A DNA stretch of 64,000 nt from Metapseudomonas otitidis (GCF_900111835.1 NZ_FOJP01000012.1:186001-250000), one strand, 5' to 3'; shown: positions 9,898 to 18,779, numbered from the stretch's first letter. The notes: a model not told the origin generated them from the sequence alone. Translations and numbers: made by a program.

Positions 9898-11838
9898 ATG
9901 GCGATTTCGCAACGGGCACGCATGGCCAAGGTCAGCAGCCCGCTGGGCGGCGATGTGCTGCTGCTCGACCGACTGGACGGCCACGACGAGCTGGGCCGGC
10001 TGTTCGACTACGAACTGGAACTGGTCTCCGAAGACCACAACCTGCAACTCGACGCCCTGCTGGGCAAGCCCATGGGCGTCTCGGTGGAGCTGTCGGACGG
10101 CAGCCAGCGTCACTTCCACGGCATCGCCGCGCGCTGCAGCCAGTCCTCCGGCACCGGCCAGTTCGCCGGCTACCACGTCACCCTGCGGCCCTGGCTGTGG
10201 CTGCTGTCGCGCACCTCCGACTGCCGCATCTTCCAGAACAAGACGGTGCCGGACATCGTCAAGCAGGTGTTCCGCGACCTCGGCTTCTCCGACTTCGAAG
10301 ACGCCCTCACCCGCAGCTACCGCGAGTGGGAGTACTGCGTGCAGTACCGCGAGACCAGCTTCGAATTCGTCAGCCGGCTCATGGAGCAGGAGGGCATCTA
10401 CTACTACTTCCGCCACGAGCAGTCACGCCACGTGCTGGTGCTCTCCGATGCCTACGGCGCCCACACCACCGCCCCCGGCTATGGTTCGGTGCCCTACTAC
10501 CCCCTCGAAGACCAGATGCGCGAACGTGACCACGTCTACGACTGGCACATGGCCCGCGAGGTGCAGCCGGGCTCCCTGGCGCTCAACGATTACGATTTCC
10601 AGCGCCCCAGCGCGCACCTGGAGGTGCGCTCCACCATCAGCCGGGGCCACAGCAACGCCGAGCACCCGCTCTACGACTACCCCGGCGAATACGTGCAGAC
10701 CGGCGACGGCGAGCAGTACGCGCGCAACCGCATCGAGGCCATCCAGACCCAGTACGAGCGCGTGCAACTGCGCACCAACGCCCGTGGCCTGGCCTCGGGG
10801 CACCTGTTCAAGATGACCGGCTACCCCCGCGCCGACCAGAACCGCGAGTACCTGATCATCGGCGCCCGCTACGCGGTCAGCCAGGAAGCCTACGAAAGCG
10901 GTTCGGCCGGCGGCACGCTGCAGTTCGACAGCAGCCTGGAGTGCATCGAGGCACGCCAGCCGTTCCGTCCCATGCCGACCACCATCAAGCCCATCGTCCA
11001 GGGCCCGCAGACGGCCATGGTCGTCGGCCCCAAGGGCGAGGAGATCTGGACCGACCAGTACGGACGGGTGAAGGTGCATTTCTATTGGGACCGGCATGAC
11101 CAGTCCAACGAGAACAGCTCCTGCTGGATCCGCGTGTCCCAGGCCTGGGCCGGCAAGAACTGGGGCCACATCCAGATCCCGCGCATCGGCCAGGAGGTGA
11201 TCGTCAGCTTCCTCGAAGGTGACCCGGACCGCCCGATCATCACCGGCCGCGTGTACAACGCCGAGCAGACCGTGCCCTACGACCTGCCCGCCAACGCCAC
11301 CCAGAGCGGGGTCAAGAGCCGCTCCAGCAAGGGCGGCACACCGGCGAACTTCAACGAGATCCGCATGGAGGACAAGAAGGGCGCCGAGCAGCTCTACATC
11401 CATGCCGAGCGCAACCAGGACATCGTCGTGGAGAACGACGAGACCCACTCCGTGGGCCACAACCGCACCAAGAGCATCGGCAACGACGAGACCGCCCGCA
11501 TCGGCCAGGACCGCCTGCGCGCCGCCAAGCGCCACGACACCCTGGTGGTGGGCGGTGCGAAGAGCGACAGCGTGAGCACCCGCTACCTGATCGAGGCCGG
11601 TGCGCAGATCCGCCTGGTGTGCGGGCAGAGCGTGGTGGAGTTCAACGCCGACGGCGTGATCAACATCTCCGGCACCGCCTTCAACCTGTTCACCGCCGGC
11701 AACACCGCCATCGACACCGGCGGCCGGCTGGACCTGAACTCCGGCGTGGCCAGCGCCATGCCCACCAATGGCGAAGGCGACAAGGGCGCCATCGACGGCA
11801 AGGTCAACGCCCTCTTCCCGCCGCCACCCAAGAGCTGA
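9898..11838 (+). CDS. vgrG1a: T6SS spike protein VgrG (vgrG1a-like)
   Basis: This trimeric spike tips the Hcp tube and carries effectors. It has 646 residues: a gp27/gp5-like N-terminal region, an OB-fold region around VHFYWDRHDQSNENSSCWIRVSQAWAG, and a C-terminal beta-helix with only a few repeats, ending in a proline-rich tail (FPPPPKS) without an extra effector domain. The start at 9898 lies behind AAGGA; in-frame codons further upstream lack a binding site. Its nucleotide sequence is almost identical to the second vgrG across the OB-fold region. By analogy to PAO1 it should deliver the Tse6-like effector encoded nearby. Confidence 0.95.
   Translation: MAISQRARMAKVSSPLGGDVLLLDRLDGHDELGRLFDYELELVSEDHNLQLDALLGKPMGVSVELSDGSQRHFHGIAARCSQSSGTGQFAGYHVTLRPWLWLLSRTSDCRIFQNKTVPDIVKQVFRDLGFSDFEDALTRSYREWEYCVQYRETSFEFVSRLMEQEGIYYYFRHEQSRHVLVLSDAYGAHTTAPGYGSVPYYPLEDQMRERDHVYDWHMAREVQPGSLALNDYDFQRPSAHLEVRSTISRGHSNAEHPLYDYPGEYVQTGDGEQYARNRIEAIQTQYERVQLRTNARGLASGHLFKMTGYPRADQNREYLIIGARYAVSQEAYESGSAGGTLQFDSSLECIEARQPFRPMPTTIKPIVQGPQTAMVVGPKGEEIWTDQYGRVKVHFYWDRHDQSNENSSCWIRVSQAWAGKNWGHIQIPRIGQEVIVSFLEGDPDRPIITGRVYNAEQTVPYDLPANATQSGVKSRSSKGGTPANFNEIRMEDKKGAEQLYIHAERNQDIVVENDETHSVGHNRTKSIGNDETARIGQDRLRAAKRHDTLVVGGAKSDSVSTRYLIEAGAQIRLVCGQSVVEFNADGVINISGTAFNLFTAGNTAIDTGGRLDLNSGVASAMPTNGEGDKGAIDGKVNALFPPPPKS
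10980..11375 (+). repeat. Direct repeat copy 1 (vgrG1a OB-fold segment)
   Basis: This segment matches 20878-21272 with only scattered, mostly third-position differences. The two copies are in the same orientation about 9.9 kb apart, flanking the whole Tse6/GMC/alarmone region. Confidence 0.9.
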
Positions 11839-11844
11839 AATCTG

Positions 11845-11876
11845 CCGGGGCCGTGCAAGGCGGCCCCGGTCTTTCC
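11845..11876 (+). terminator. Rho-independent terminator after vgrG1a
   Basis: A perfect 9-bp GC stem (11845-11853 with 11861-11869) around a 7-base loop is followed by TCTTTCC. It ends the T6SS core transcript and isolates the glyoxalase/GMC genes. Confidence 0.75.
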
Positions 11877-12112
11877 GGGCTCGACACGCCGCGCCGGCCC
11901 GAAGCAAAGCCCCATGTAGCCGTAGGCAAGCGCGAAGGCGCCCACGCCGGTCTTTGCCCTTCCTGCTCGTCAAACCCGCACCCGGCCTCGCCTTCGGCCT
12001 TCCGGCGCCGGCCTACAGCCAGCCGCGCGAAGGGCCTGTAGTAGTCCCCTATTACCCCCGCCTGCCGCTTCGCGGCCAAGCTGCCTGCTCCCTTCCCAAC
12101 ACGGAGCACGCA
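11877..12112. other. Intergenic region before the glyoxalase gene
   Basis: About 240 bases have no convincing gene. Readings through it in several frames have no start signal or recognisable motif. No clear promoter hexamers stand out. Confidence 0.4.
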
Positions 12113-12505
12113 ATGCCCAAGTTCATCCACACCATGATCCGGGTCGGTGATCTCGCCGCCTCCCTGGCGTTCTACCAGCAGGGTTTCGACCTGGCCGAAA
12201 GCCACCGCCTGGAGTTCGAGGATTTCACCCTCGTCTACCTGCGCGACGCCAACAGCGGCGCCGAGATCGAGCTGACCTGGAACAAGGGCCAGGCGCAGTA
12301 CACCCACGGCAGCGGCTACGGCCATGTGGCCTTCGTGGTGGACGACCTGGAGGCCCACTTCGAGCGGCTGCAGGGCCTCGGCTACGCGCCGGCGCCCATC
12401 AAGGCCTTCGAGCGCGACGGCGAGCTGCTGGCCCGCTTCTTCTTCGTGCAGGACCCAGACGGCTACAAGATCGAAGTCCTGCAGCGCGGGGGCCATTACC
12501 AGTAG
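12113..12505 (+). CDS. Glyoxalase I-type VOC protein (lactoylglutathione lyase)
   Basis: This 130-residue single-unit VOC protein resembles glyoxalase I, which isomerises the methylglyoxal-glutathione hemithioacetal. Candidate metal ligands are present: H6 in FIHTMIRVGDL, the Glu in AEIELTWN, the His in YGHVAFVVDD and the Glu in YKIEVLQRGG. The length fits bacterial GloA (about 130). A start at 12113 gives the family N-terminus. It lies outside the T6SS operon behind a terminator, in an apparent metabolic insertion between vgrG1a and tsi6. The natural substrate could be another aldehyde adduct. Confidence 0.85.
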   Translation: MPKFIHTMIRVGDLAASLAFYQQGFDLAESHRLEFEDFTLVYLRDANSGAEIELTWNKGQAQYTHGSGYGHVAFVVDDLEAHFERLQGLGYAPAPIKAFERDGELLARFFFVQDPDGYKIEVLQRGGHYQ

Positions 12506-12562
12506 CCAGCCGCTCCCGCTCCGTCCCCCTGCTGATCCGACGACAACAACAAGGAGATCCGC

Positions 12563-13120
12563 ATGTTCGACGCGACCCTCAATCGACGCCACTTCCTCAA
12601 GGGCAGCAGCGGTGCCCTCCTCGGCACCCTGCTGTTCACCTCCGGCCCCATCGCCCTGGTCGCCCCATCACTCACCTGGGCCCTGGACCTGCACCACCTC
12701 GACAGTGCCCTGGCGCTCAGGCTGATGGCCGTGGTGAAGCGCCTCTACCCCCACGACGGCATGGAGGACGCGGTCTACGCCTTCGCCGTGCAGGCGCTGG
12801 ACAGGCAGGCCGGGCAGGACCCCGCCCTGGGCGGCCTGCTGCGGGACGGGCTCGATGCCCTCGACCGGGATGCGGGGGGAGACTGGTCCTCGCGCAGCGA
12901 GGCCGAGCAGGAGGCGCTCCTGCGCGCCATCCAGCACACGGCGTTCTTCAGGCAGGTACGTGCCCAGGCGTCACGGGCGCTGTACAGCAACGAGCTGGCC
13001 TACCGCCACTTCGGCTACGAGGGCGCCTCCTTCGGCAAGGGCGGCTACCTGATGCGGGGCTTCAACGACCTGCGCTGGCTGCCCGCTGCGCCCGCCGATG
13101 CCAGCCCCTCCGCCACCTGA
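12563..13120 (+). CDS. Tat-exported gluconate 2-dehydrogenase subunit 3-like protein
   Basis: The 185-residue product has a twin-arginine signal (NRRHFLKGSSGALLG followed by a hydrophobic stretch), so it should be exported folded, probably in complex with the GMC enzyme encoded next. The mature part resembles the small subunit 3 family that accompanies periplasmic gluconate/sorbitol-type GMC dehydrogenases. A good ribosome binding site (AAGGAG) precedes the ATG. It ends 12 bases before the GMC gene. The flavoprotein itself lacks a signal, so it probably hitch-hikes across the membrane on this subunit. No cytochrome c subunit follows, so the electron acceptor is not evident. Confidence 0.85.
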   Translation: MFDATLNRRHFLKGSSGALLGTLLFTSGPIALVAPSLTWALDLHHLDSALALRLMAVVKRLYPHDGMEDAVYAFAVQALDRQAGQDPALGGLLRDGLDALDRDAGGDWSSRSEAEQEALLRAIQHTAFFRQVRAQASRALYSNELAYRHFGYEGASFGKGGYLMRGFNDLRWLPAAPADASPSAT

Positions 13121-13132
13121 CGAGGTACTCCC

Positions 13133-14701
13133 ATGACGACGTTCAGCCTGAATGATGACTCGGTCATCGTGATCATCGGTTCCGGTGCCGGCGGCGGCAC
13201 GCTGGCCAACGAGCTGTGCCGGCGGGGGCTTCCCGTGGTGCTGCTGGAGGCGGGCAAGCGCGAATCCCCGGCGACCTTCATCAACGATGAGTGGCCCTCC
13301 TTCGAACAGCTCGCCTGGAGCGACCCGCGCACCACCTCCGGCAGCTGGCAGGTGGCACGGGACTTCCCCGACCTGCCCGCGTGGATCTGCAAGACCGTCG
13401 GCGGCACCACCACCCACTGGGCCGGTGCCAGCCTGCGGTTCCAGGCCCATGAGTTCCGCGCCCGGCAGACCTACGGCAACCTGCCCGGCGCCAACCTGCT
13501 GGACTGGCCGCTGAGCCTGGAAACGCTCGAACCCTATTACGCGAAGGCGGAAGCGCGCATGGGGGTGACCCGCACCCACGGGCTGCCCGGTCTGCCGGGC
13601 AACAACAACTTCCAGGTGATGTACAACGGCGCCCGCAAGCTGGGCTACACCCAGTGCTCCACCGGCCACATGGCGATCAACAGCCGGGCACGGGACGGCC
13701 GGGCGCAATGCATGCAGCTGGGCTTCTGCTTCCAGGGCTGCAAGATGGGCGCGAAGTGGTCGACGCTGTACACCGAGATTCCCCAGGCCGAGGCGACCGG
13801 GCGGCTCGACCTGCGCCCGCAATCCCAGGCGGTGCTGATCGAGCACGACGCCCGTGGCCGCGCCAGCGCCGTGGTCTATGCCGACGCCAAGGGGCAGCTC
13901 CACCGGCAGCGTGCGCGGGCGGTCGCCGTGGCCGGCAACGCCATCGAGACCCCACGCCTGCTGCTGCACTCCAGCAGCACGCTGTTTCCCCATGGGCTGG
14001 GCAATGGCTCCGGCATGGTGGGCAAGCACTACATGCGCCACACCACGGGCTCGGTCTTCGCCGAATTCGCCGATCCGGTGCACTTCTACCGCGGCACCAT
14101 CATGGCGGGCATCGTCAGTGACGAATCACGCTTCGACCCGGACCGTGGCTTCGTCGGCGGCTACGAGATGGAGACAATCTCCCTCGGCCCCTCCTTCATG
14201 GCGGCCTTCTTCGACCCGGGTGCCTGGGGACGGGACTTCACCCGCGTGATGGACCGCTACACCCACCTGGCGGGGATGTGGCTGGTGGGCGAGGACATGC
14301 CCCGGGAGAGCAACCGCGTGACCCTCAGCGATACGGTGAAGGACCGCTTCGGCATCCCCGTGGCGAACGTGCATTACGACGACCACCCCAACGACATCGC
14401 CATGCGCGAGCACGGCTACCGCCAGGGCCAGGCCCTCTACGAGGCAGTCGGCGCGCTGAAGACCCACCGCGTCCCGCCCTACCCCTCCACCCACAACCTG
14501 GGCACCTGCCGCATGAGCGAGAAGGCGGCGGACGGCGTCTGCAACGGCTACGGCCAGAGCCACGAGGTGCCCAACCTGTTCATCTCCGATGGCAGCCTGT
14601 TCACCACCAGCGCGGCGGAGAACCCCACGCTGACCATCGTCAGCCTGGCGATCCGCCAGGCGGAATACATCGCCCAGGCACTCGACAAACGTGCGGCCTA
14701 G
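13133..14701 (+). CDS. GMC-family FAD dehydrogenase (gluconate 2-dehydrogenase-like large subunit)
   Basis: This is a 522-residue flavoprotein of the glucose-methanol-choline family. The FAD-binding motif IIGSGAGGGTLANEL is near residue 13, with LLEAGK at the end of the second strand; KTVGGTTTHWAG, CFQGCKMG and the C-terminal HNLGTCRM and ENPTLTIVSLAIRQAEYI blocks are typical of the membrane-linked gluconate/sorbitol dehydrogenase branch. It is paired with the preceding Tat-signal subunit and ends at a clear terminator. It probably oxidises a sugar or polyol alcohol group in the periplasm; the substrate cannot be read from sequence. Confidence 0.88.
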   Translation: MTTFSLNDDSVIVIIGSGAGGGTLANELCRRGLPVVLLEAGKRESPATFINDEWPSFEQLAWSDPRTTSGSWQVARDFPDLPAWICKTVGGTTTHWAGASLRFQAHEFRARQTYGNLPGANLLDWPLSLETLEPYYAKAEARMGVTRTHGLPGLPGNNNFQVMYNGARKLGYTQCSTGHMAINSRARDGRAQCMQLGFCFQGCKMGAKWSTLYTEIPQAEATGRLDLRPQSQAVLIEHDARGRASAVVYADAKGQLHRQRARAVAVAGNAIETPRLLLHSSSTLFPHGLGNGSGMVGKHYMRHTTGSVFAEFADPVHFYRGTIMAGIVSDESRFDPDRGFVGGYEMETISLGPSFMAAFFDPGAWGRDFTRVMDRYTHLAGMWLVGEDMPRESNRVTLSDTVKDRFGIPVANVHYDDHPNDIAMREHGYRQGQALYEAVGALKTHRVPPYPSTHNLGTCRMSEKAADGVCNGYGQSHEVPNLFISDGSLFTTSAAENPTLTIVSLAIRQAEYIAQALDKRAA

Positions 14702-14720
14702 GCTGCGCTGACCGGTTAAT

Positions 14721-14746
14721 GGGCCAGGGACGGCCCTTTTTTCTCT
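14721..14746 (+). terminator. Rho-independent terminator after the GMC gene
   Basis: GGGCC (14721-14725), a 6-base loop, then GGCCC and six T (14732-14742) lie just past the GMC stop codon. It faces the convergent tsi6. Confidence 0.8.
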
Positions 14747-14816
14747 CGGGTGGTGGGCCACTTGGAAACCGGCGCCGCGCAAGGCGGCTCCGGTCATGGC
14801 GCGGTCAATCGGGTAT

Positions 14817-15101
14817 TCAGGGCAGGTCGACCTTGAGGCCACGCCCGGTCTGCACCGCCACGTAGTGGGCGTCCTTCAGGGCCCTGGCAAGATCAGGGTC
14901 GGTTTCGTCGAACTCCTTCACGGCAATGCTGCCAAGGGTGATCTGGTGAAGCATCGAGCGATCCAGGCCCTTGTCCAGCAGCACAGCCCTGACGTACCTC
15001 AGTTGCCGTTCTGCGGACACCAGCACCTCTTGCCCGGGAAGCGCGGCGGCACGCTGGATCACCAGCGCCAGCGCGCGATCTATGTATTCAACGGGAGTCA
15101 T
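14817..15101 (-). CDS. tsi6: Tsi6-like immunity protein
   Basis: This 94-residue soluble protein starts MTPVEYIDRALALVIQR and ends GRGLKVDLP, closely matching my memory of P. aeruginosa Tsi6, the cytoplasmic immunity protein that blocks the NAD(P)+-hydrolysing toxin Tse6. Its start overlaps the tse6 stop by four bases on the minus strand, so the pair is translationally coupled. The order eagT6-tse6-tsi6 is that of PAO1 PA0094-PA0092. Confidence 0.92.
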   Translation of the reverse strand: MTPVEYIDRALALVIQRAAALPGQEVLVSAERQLRYVRAVLLDKGLDRSMLHQITLGSIAVKEFDETDPDLARALKDAHYVAVQTGRGLKVDLP

Positions 15102-16393
15102 GGTCCACCTGGGGAGATAATTCCAAATGCGTCCTTCTGGTTGGAGAACAACTGCGTCGCTCCACCCTTGGCATCGTAGTTCTGGCCCTTGACCGACCAG
15201 AAGTCCGTGGTGGGCGCTGCAGTACTGCGCAGCACCTCCACCTTCTGCGTGGTCTTGTAGGAGTTGAGGACCTTCGGCTCGATGGTGTTCGCCGCCCGGT
15301 TGGTGCCCATGGGGTTGATCCCCAGTTCGGTCGGCTGGACTTTGGGGCTGATTGTATACCAGTTGCCCTGGGGCGCCCCGGGGGACTGGTACTGCCAGAG
15401 GGCCTTGTTCGGGGCCAGGGTCTCGACGCGCACGGGATGGTTGAAATCCAGGCCGTTCATGTACGACTCGGCATCGCTCTTCGAGTAACCCTTGGACTTG
15501 AAGAAGTTGCTCGCCACCTCGCGGTTACCGCGGTAGTTGATGTCGTGGTCGAGATCACCACTGCGCCCGAACTTCTTGTTCAGGTACGCGCGTCGTTGCG
15601 CCGCCTCCGAGGTCACGGCGGCGGTCGGCTTGCGTCCGGCCAGCTTCGGTCCCATACCGAGCAGCGCCAGGCCGGCGACGCCTTGCAGGAGGTCGCGGTA
15701 GCCAGGTCCCAGGCGATCACCCAGTTGGCCGAGCAGCTCCATGCCGCCGTAGATGGCGCCGCCCACGACAACGGTCGCTGCCAACACCGCGAGCCCCGCC
15801 ATGGCCGCCATCACCAGGCCGACGCCCAGTGCTGCCAGGCCGAGGATCTCCAGGCCGCTGTGCACCCAGCCCTCGATGTCCAGCACGAAGGCCACGCGCT
15901 CCGTCGGGCCGCCGATGAAGGTGTTCTCGCTGCCGGTCTTGATGTGCGCACCGCAGCTCATCTTGCTGGTCAGCCGGGCCGCCGGCTTGCCGTTGATGTA
16001 GACCGTGGCGCTGCCTTCGGCGATGACCACTTCGAACGGCCAGTAGGGGTGGTTGCACGGCAGCCCGCTGCAGGAGGACGCGGCGTCCTCGCCGGCGCGC
16101 ATCGCGTTGCGGGCGTTGACGAAGACGTTGGGGCTGCCACGTATGAGCGCCCCGGTTGTCGGCTCCGGCAGGTTGAAGATGGTGCTGAGTCCCTTGACCA
16201 CCTGGAACATGGACAGGCCGCCGGCAGCGATGGAGCCGGCCATCACCGCCAATGCGACACCACCCGTGGCGGCCGTGGCCGCGATCACCGCTGCACCGAT
16301 CAGCGCCCCCGCCACCGCCCCGGCGACCATGGCCGCGAGGCCGAAACCGTGAGCGATCTCATCCCCTAGCCGTGCTGCTGCCTGCGCATCCAT
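15098..16393 (-). CDS. tse6: Tse6-like T6SS effector (PAAR-containing NAD(P)+ glycohydrolase)
   Basis: This 431-residue effector should be delivered on a VgrG spike and deplete NAD(P)+ in the recipient. In order it has: an N-terminal pair of hydrophobic alanine/glycine-rich segments (about residues 15-65), a PAAR domain (about 80-170, with GSPNVFVN, SCSGLPCNHP and IKTGSENTFIGG), a second hydrophobic region (about 180-215), and a C-terminal toxin domain (about 265-431) containing WQYQSPGAPQGNWYT. Length and domain order match Tse6. It lies between the chaperone gene eagT6 and tsi6. Recalled Tse6 homologues swap the toxin domain (Tas1 in PA14), but the tail here looks like the NADase type. Confidence 0.92.
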   Translation of the reverse strand: MDAQAAARLGDEIAHGFGLAAMVAGAVAGALIGAAVIAATAATGGVALAVMAGSIAAGGLSMFQVVKGLSTIFNLPEPTTGALIRGSPNVFVNARNAMRAGEDAASSCSGLPCNHPYWPFEVVIAEGSATVYINGKPAARLTSKMSCGAHIKTGSENTFIGGPTERVAFVLDIEGWVHSGLEILGLAALGVGLVMAAMAGLAVLAATVVVGGAIYGGMELLGQLGDRLGPGYRDLLQGVAGLALLGMGPKLAGRKPTAAVTSEAAQRRAYLNKKFGRSGDLDHDINYRGNREVASNFFKSKGYSKSDAESYMNGLDFNHPVRVETLAPNKALWQYQSPGAPQGNWYTISPKVQPTELGINPMGTNRAANTIEPKVLNSYKTTQKVEVLRSTAAPTTDFWSVKGQNYDAKGGATQLFSNQKDAFGIISPGGP

Positions 16394-16435
16394 CGAGGTA
16401 CTTCACTTCCTTGCTCGGGCCGTCGGCGGCCCCGG

Positions 16436-16870
16436 TCAGGCTGCCGGAGGCAGCGGCTTGAGGGTCTGCATCGCCTGCTTCCAGGCCGGCTCGTGGAACG
16501 GCAGGTCCTGGGGCGTGGTGGTCAGCGTGGTGATCAGCACCGCCGGCTTGCGCTCGATGAACACCTGGCGAAGCATCAACACCCGGCCATCGCGCTGCCA
16601 GGTGTAGTCCAGCAGCACCGCAGGGGCACCGTTCAGGTTGATGTCCCACTGCTTGACCAGGGTGAACCCGGGCAACTGCTGGCGCGCATTGGCGAGCTGC
16701 TGGGCGATGTAGTCAGCGAAGGGCATGTCGCCCTGGCTGGGGTCGCGGCTGATGACGAAGCTGGCTTCCTTGGCGCTGCCGGTGGCGGGCAGCTTGAAGA
16801 TGTTGATGCTCTGGTCCTGCCAGGCATCGGGGACGTCCAGGTCCGCCTCGTTGAGTCGGTAGAGAGTCAC
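16436..16870 (-). CDS. eagT6: EagT6-like effector chaperone (DcrB/DUF1795 family)
   Basis: Eag chaperones shield the transmembrane segments of PAAR effectors such as Tse6 and help load them on VgrG. I place the start at the GTG at 16870, giving (M)TLYRLNEADLDVPDAWQDQSINIFKLP, the family N-terminus, behind GGGAAGG. An upstream ATG at 16933 would add 21 residues that do not look like the family. The 144-residue length agrees with EagT6. It is the first gene of the minus-strand eagT6-tse6-tsi6 operon. Confidence 0.9.
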   Translation of the reverse strand: MTLYRLNEADLDVPDAWQDQSINIFKLPATGSAKEASFVISRDPSQGDMPFADYIAQQLANARQQLPGFTLVKQWDINLNGAPAVLLDYTWQRDGRVLMLRQVFIERKPAVLITTLTTTPQDLPFHEPAWKQAMQTLKPLPPAA

Positions 16871-17137
16871 TGTACTGAAGGCCTTCCCTAGGTGATGGGC
16901 TCTGCGTAGGAACTGCCTTATTGACAACGACACATCATCCTACGCCCGGCGGGCGAAAATCTTCCGGCAACCGGGCCCAACAATCAAGGACAACCCCCCG
17001 CGCGATGCTCAGGGCTTGCGCTTGGTCTCGCTTCTTGGCCTGGAGCGGTGGAAACGGGATCACCTTCAAGGACACCTCACGGCGTGCAGCTCTACCTTTG
17101 CCGCAGAACGCCCCACCCGCTTTCGGACAAACACCCC

Positions 17138-18259
17138 ATGACGACCGCGCCAAACACCCTCTACGACGACAACGCACCCGCCCTCGCCACGCTCTACACG
17201 CACGTCGAAGAGGCCGACCTGAAGGCCGTGCGCGCCGCCCTGGAGGCTCATCCACAGTGGCTGGTCGTGCCCCTCTTCGGCCTGGCCAGCCAGGGAACGC
17301 TGCTGCACCTGGCGGCTCGTCATGGCTGCCTGGAGATCGTCGATTACCTGGTGAAGAAGGGGCTCGACACGGGGGTTCTCGATGGCAGCCACGGCACGCC
17401 GCTGGTCGACGCAGCGGGCGCGGGCCACCTTGCGACAGTGCGCTGGTTGCTGGATAACGGCGCGGCGGTGGATGGCGATTGCAGGGGCATCCTCACGCCG
17501 CTCATCGCCGCGGCCGTGGGCGGCCACAGTGAGGTGGCTGAGCTGCTGGTGCAGCACGGTGCCGACCTCGACCGCCTGCACCTGCGCTTCAACCAGACCG
17601 CTCGCGATACGGCGCTGGTCTGGGGTCATGCGGCGCTGGCGGAGTGGCTGGCTGAACAGGGCGGGCACTGCGCACAAGAACAGATGGACTACACGCGGGT
17701 ACGTGGCAGCGGGATCTTCGAGCACATCTTCGAGCGGGTCGGTTTCGTCCTCACGCCTTGCCCCAGCCAGAGGCTGTGCGGGCAGGACATCGACCTGCGG
17801 ACGGCACTGGTCGGCAACGGCCGGGCCCACAAGCTGCTGTTCACCCTGGGGGTACACCTCTCCCAGCCGCGCATCGAGCTGATGGTCGCCCTGCCCTACG
17901 ACTGGCCGTTGAACCAGGCAGCCATCACCTCCGACCTGCCTTGCGCCTTCCCCGCCCAGCTGCTCTGGCGCGCAGCGCAGGCACGCCTCGAAGGCGGTGC
18001 GATCCACGAGGGTTGGCTGGCCGAACGCGGGGATGAGCGCTTCCACGACCTGCCCTGGCCGGAGGGTGTCGATGCCATGGTGGCGGTGGACTACCGCTTT
18101 CCGCCCGCCACCGAGGGCGCGGCCGAAGGCGAGGTGACGCTGTTGCTGCTGGTGCCCATGTGCTATCCCCGCGCCGGGCGGCCTACGCCAGAGAAGCTGG
18201 CGGACTGGGCCGGCAAGAAGCGCACGGCCAGTTGGAAGGCGGTGGCGATCAAGGCCTGA
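17138..18259 (+). CDS. Ankyrin-repeat protein with C-terminal SUFU (suppressor of fused) domain
   Basis: The 373-residue product starts at the ATG at 17138. Residues about 15-190 form four to five ankyrin repeats (GTLLHLAARHGCLEIVDYLVKKG, TPLVDAAGAGHLATVRWLLDNGA, TPLIAAAVGGHSEVAELLVQHGA). The remainder (about 200-373) resembles the SUFU-like domain found in bacterial immunity-type proteins, with ELMVALPYDWP and a C-terminal LLLLVPMCYPR. It has no signal peptide, so it is cytoplasmic. It is divergent from eagT6. SUFU domains are common in polymorphic-toxin immunity proteins, so an orphan immunity or adaptor role is possible but inferred. Confidence 0.75.
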   Translation: MTTAPNTLYDDNAPALATLYTHVEEADLKAVRAALEAHPQWLVVPLFGLASQGTLLHLAARHGCLEIVDYLVKKGLDTGVLDGSHGTPLVDAAGAGHLATVRWLLDNGAAVDGDCRGILTPLIAAAVGGHSEVAELLVQHGADLDRLHLRFNQTARDTALVWGHAALAEWLAEQGGHCAQEQMDYTRVRGSGIFEHIFERVGFVLTPCPSQRLCGQDIDLRTALVGNGRAHKLLFTLGVHLSQPRIELMVALPYDWPLNQAAITSDLPCAFPAQLLWRAAQARLEGGAIHEGWLAERGDERFHDLPWPEGVDAMVAVDYRFPPATEGAAEGEVTLLLLVPMCYPRAGRPTPEKLADWAGKKRTASWKAVAIKA

Positions 18260-18274
18260 TTGGTCGCGCCGCGT

Positions 18275-18769
18275 TCATTCCGATTCGCTGGGCACCAGGT
18301 CCGGCCCTCTCAGCCGGTCTCGCAGGTGCAGCGAGGCACGCAGCAGCGCTCCCCAGATCCCGTCGGCGCCGTTCCAGGAAGCGCCGGCCCAGCGGGTATC
18401 GGCCACCAGAACCGTGCGTGCCCGCTCGATGCACGCCTTGAGCATCACGGCGACGGGCTCCAGCCTCCAGTCGAACAGCGGAATGCCCTTCCCCACCTGG
18501 GCATAGCGGTACTCCCAGATCCAGGCGTGGACGCAATAGATCGCGCGGTTGTGATCGGGATGCCCAGCGAGCAGCGCCAGGCAGGCACGCGTCAGGCGCT
18601 CCCCCAGTTCCGGGTCAGCGGTCTCGCGCCAGTACGGCAGCAGCAGCGCCTCGAACGCGGCACCGAAGTTCTGTGGCTCCTCATGCTCGGCGCGCGCCTC
18701 GTGGAAATATGGCGGCTCGCCAAGCAGGAAGGCACCCAGGGCGTCGCGGGCCAGCGCCTGGCTCAGCAC
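18275..18769 (-). CDS. Hypothetical protein, third gene of the alarmone-hydrolase operon
   Basis: This approximately 164-residue protein is of unknown function. The frame is open further upstream, but that part overlaps the preceding gene in another frame and is low-complexity; the GTG at 18769 (V/MLSQALARDALGAFLLGEP) is the most plausible start, although its binding site is weak. The sequence is rich in Trp, Leu and Ala with conserved-looking blocks NRAIYCVHAWIWEYRY and GASWNGADGIWGALLRASLHLRDR. No signal peptide or transmembrane helix is obvious. It follows an 87-residue gene after a 10-base gap. Confidence 0.6.
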   Translation of the reverse strand: MLSQALARDALGAFLLGEPPYFHEARAEHEEPQNFGAAFEALLLPYWRETADPELGERLTRACLALLAGHPDHNRAIYCVHAWIWEYRYAQVGKGIPLFDWRLEPVAVMLKACIERARTVLVADTRWAGASWNGADGIWGALLRASLHLRDRLRGPDLVPSESE

Positions 18770-18779
18770 TCTGCCAGGC

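Noticed and set aside
12324-12725. Plus-strand reading spanning the glyoxalase/Tat-subunit gap
   Set aside because: It overlaps two better genes in another frame and is rich in Ser/Thr/Pro/Trp in shadow fashion.
16870-16933. Longer N-terminus for the EagT6-like chaperone
   Set aside because: The extra 21 residues do not resemble the family start, and the GTG at 16870 has a better-placed binding site.
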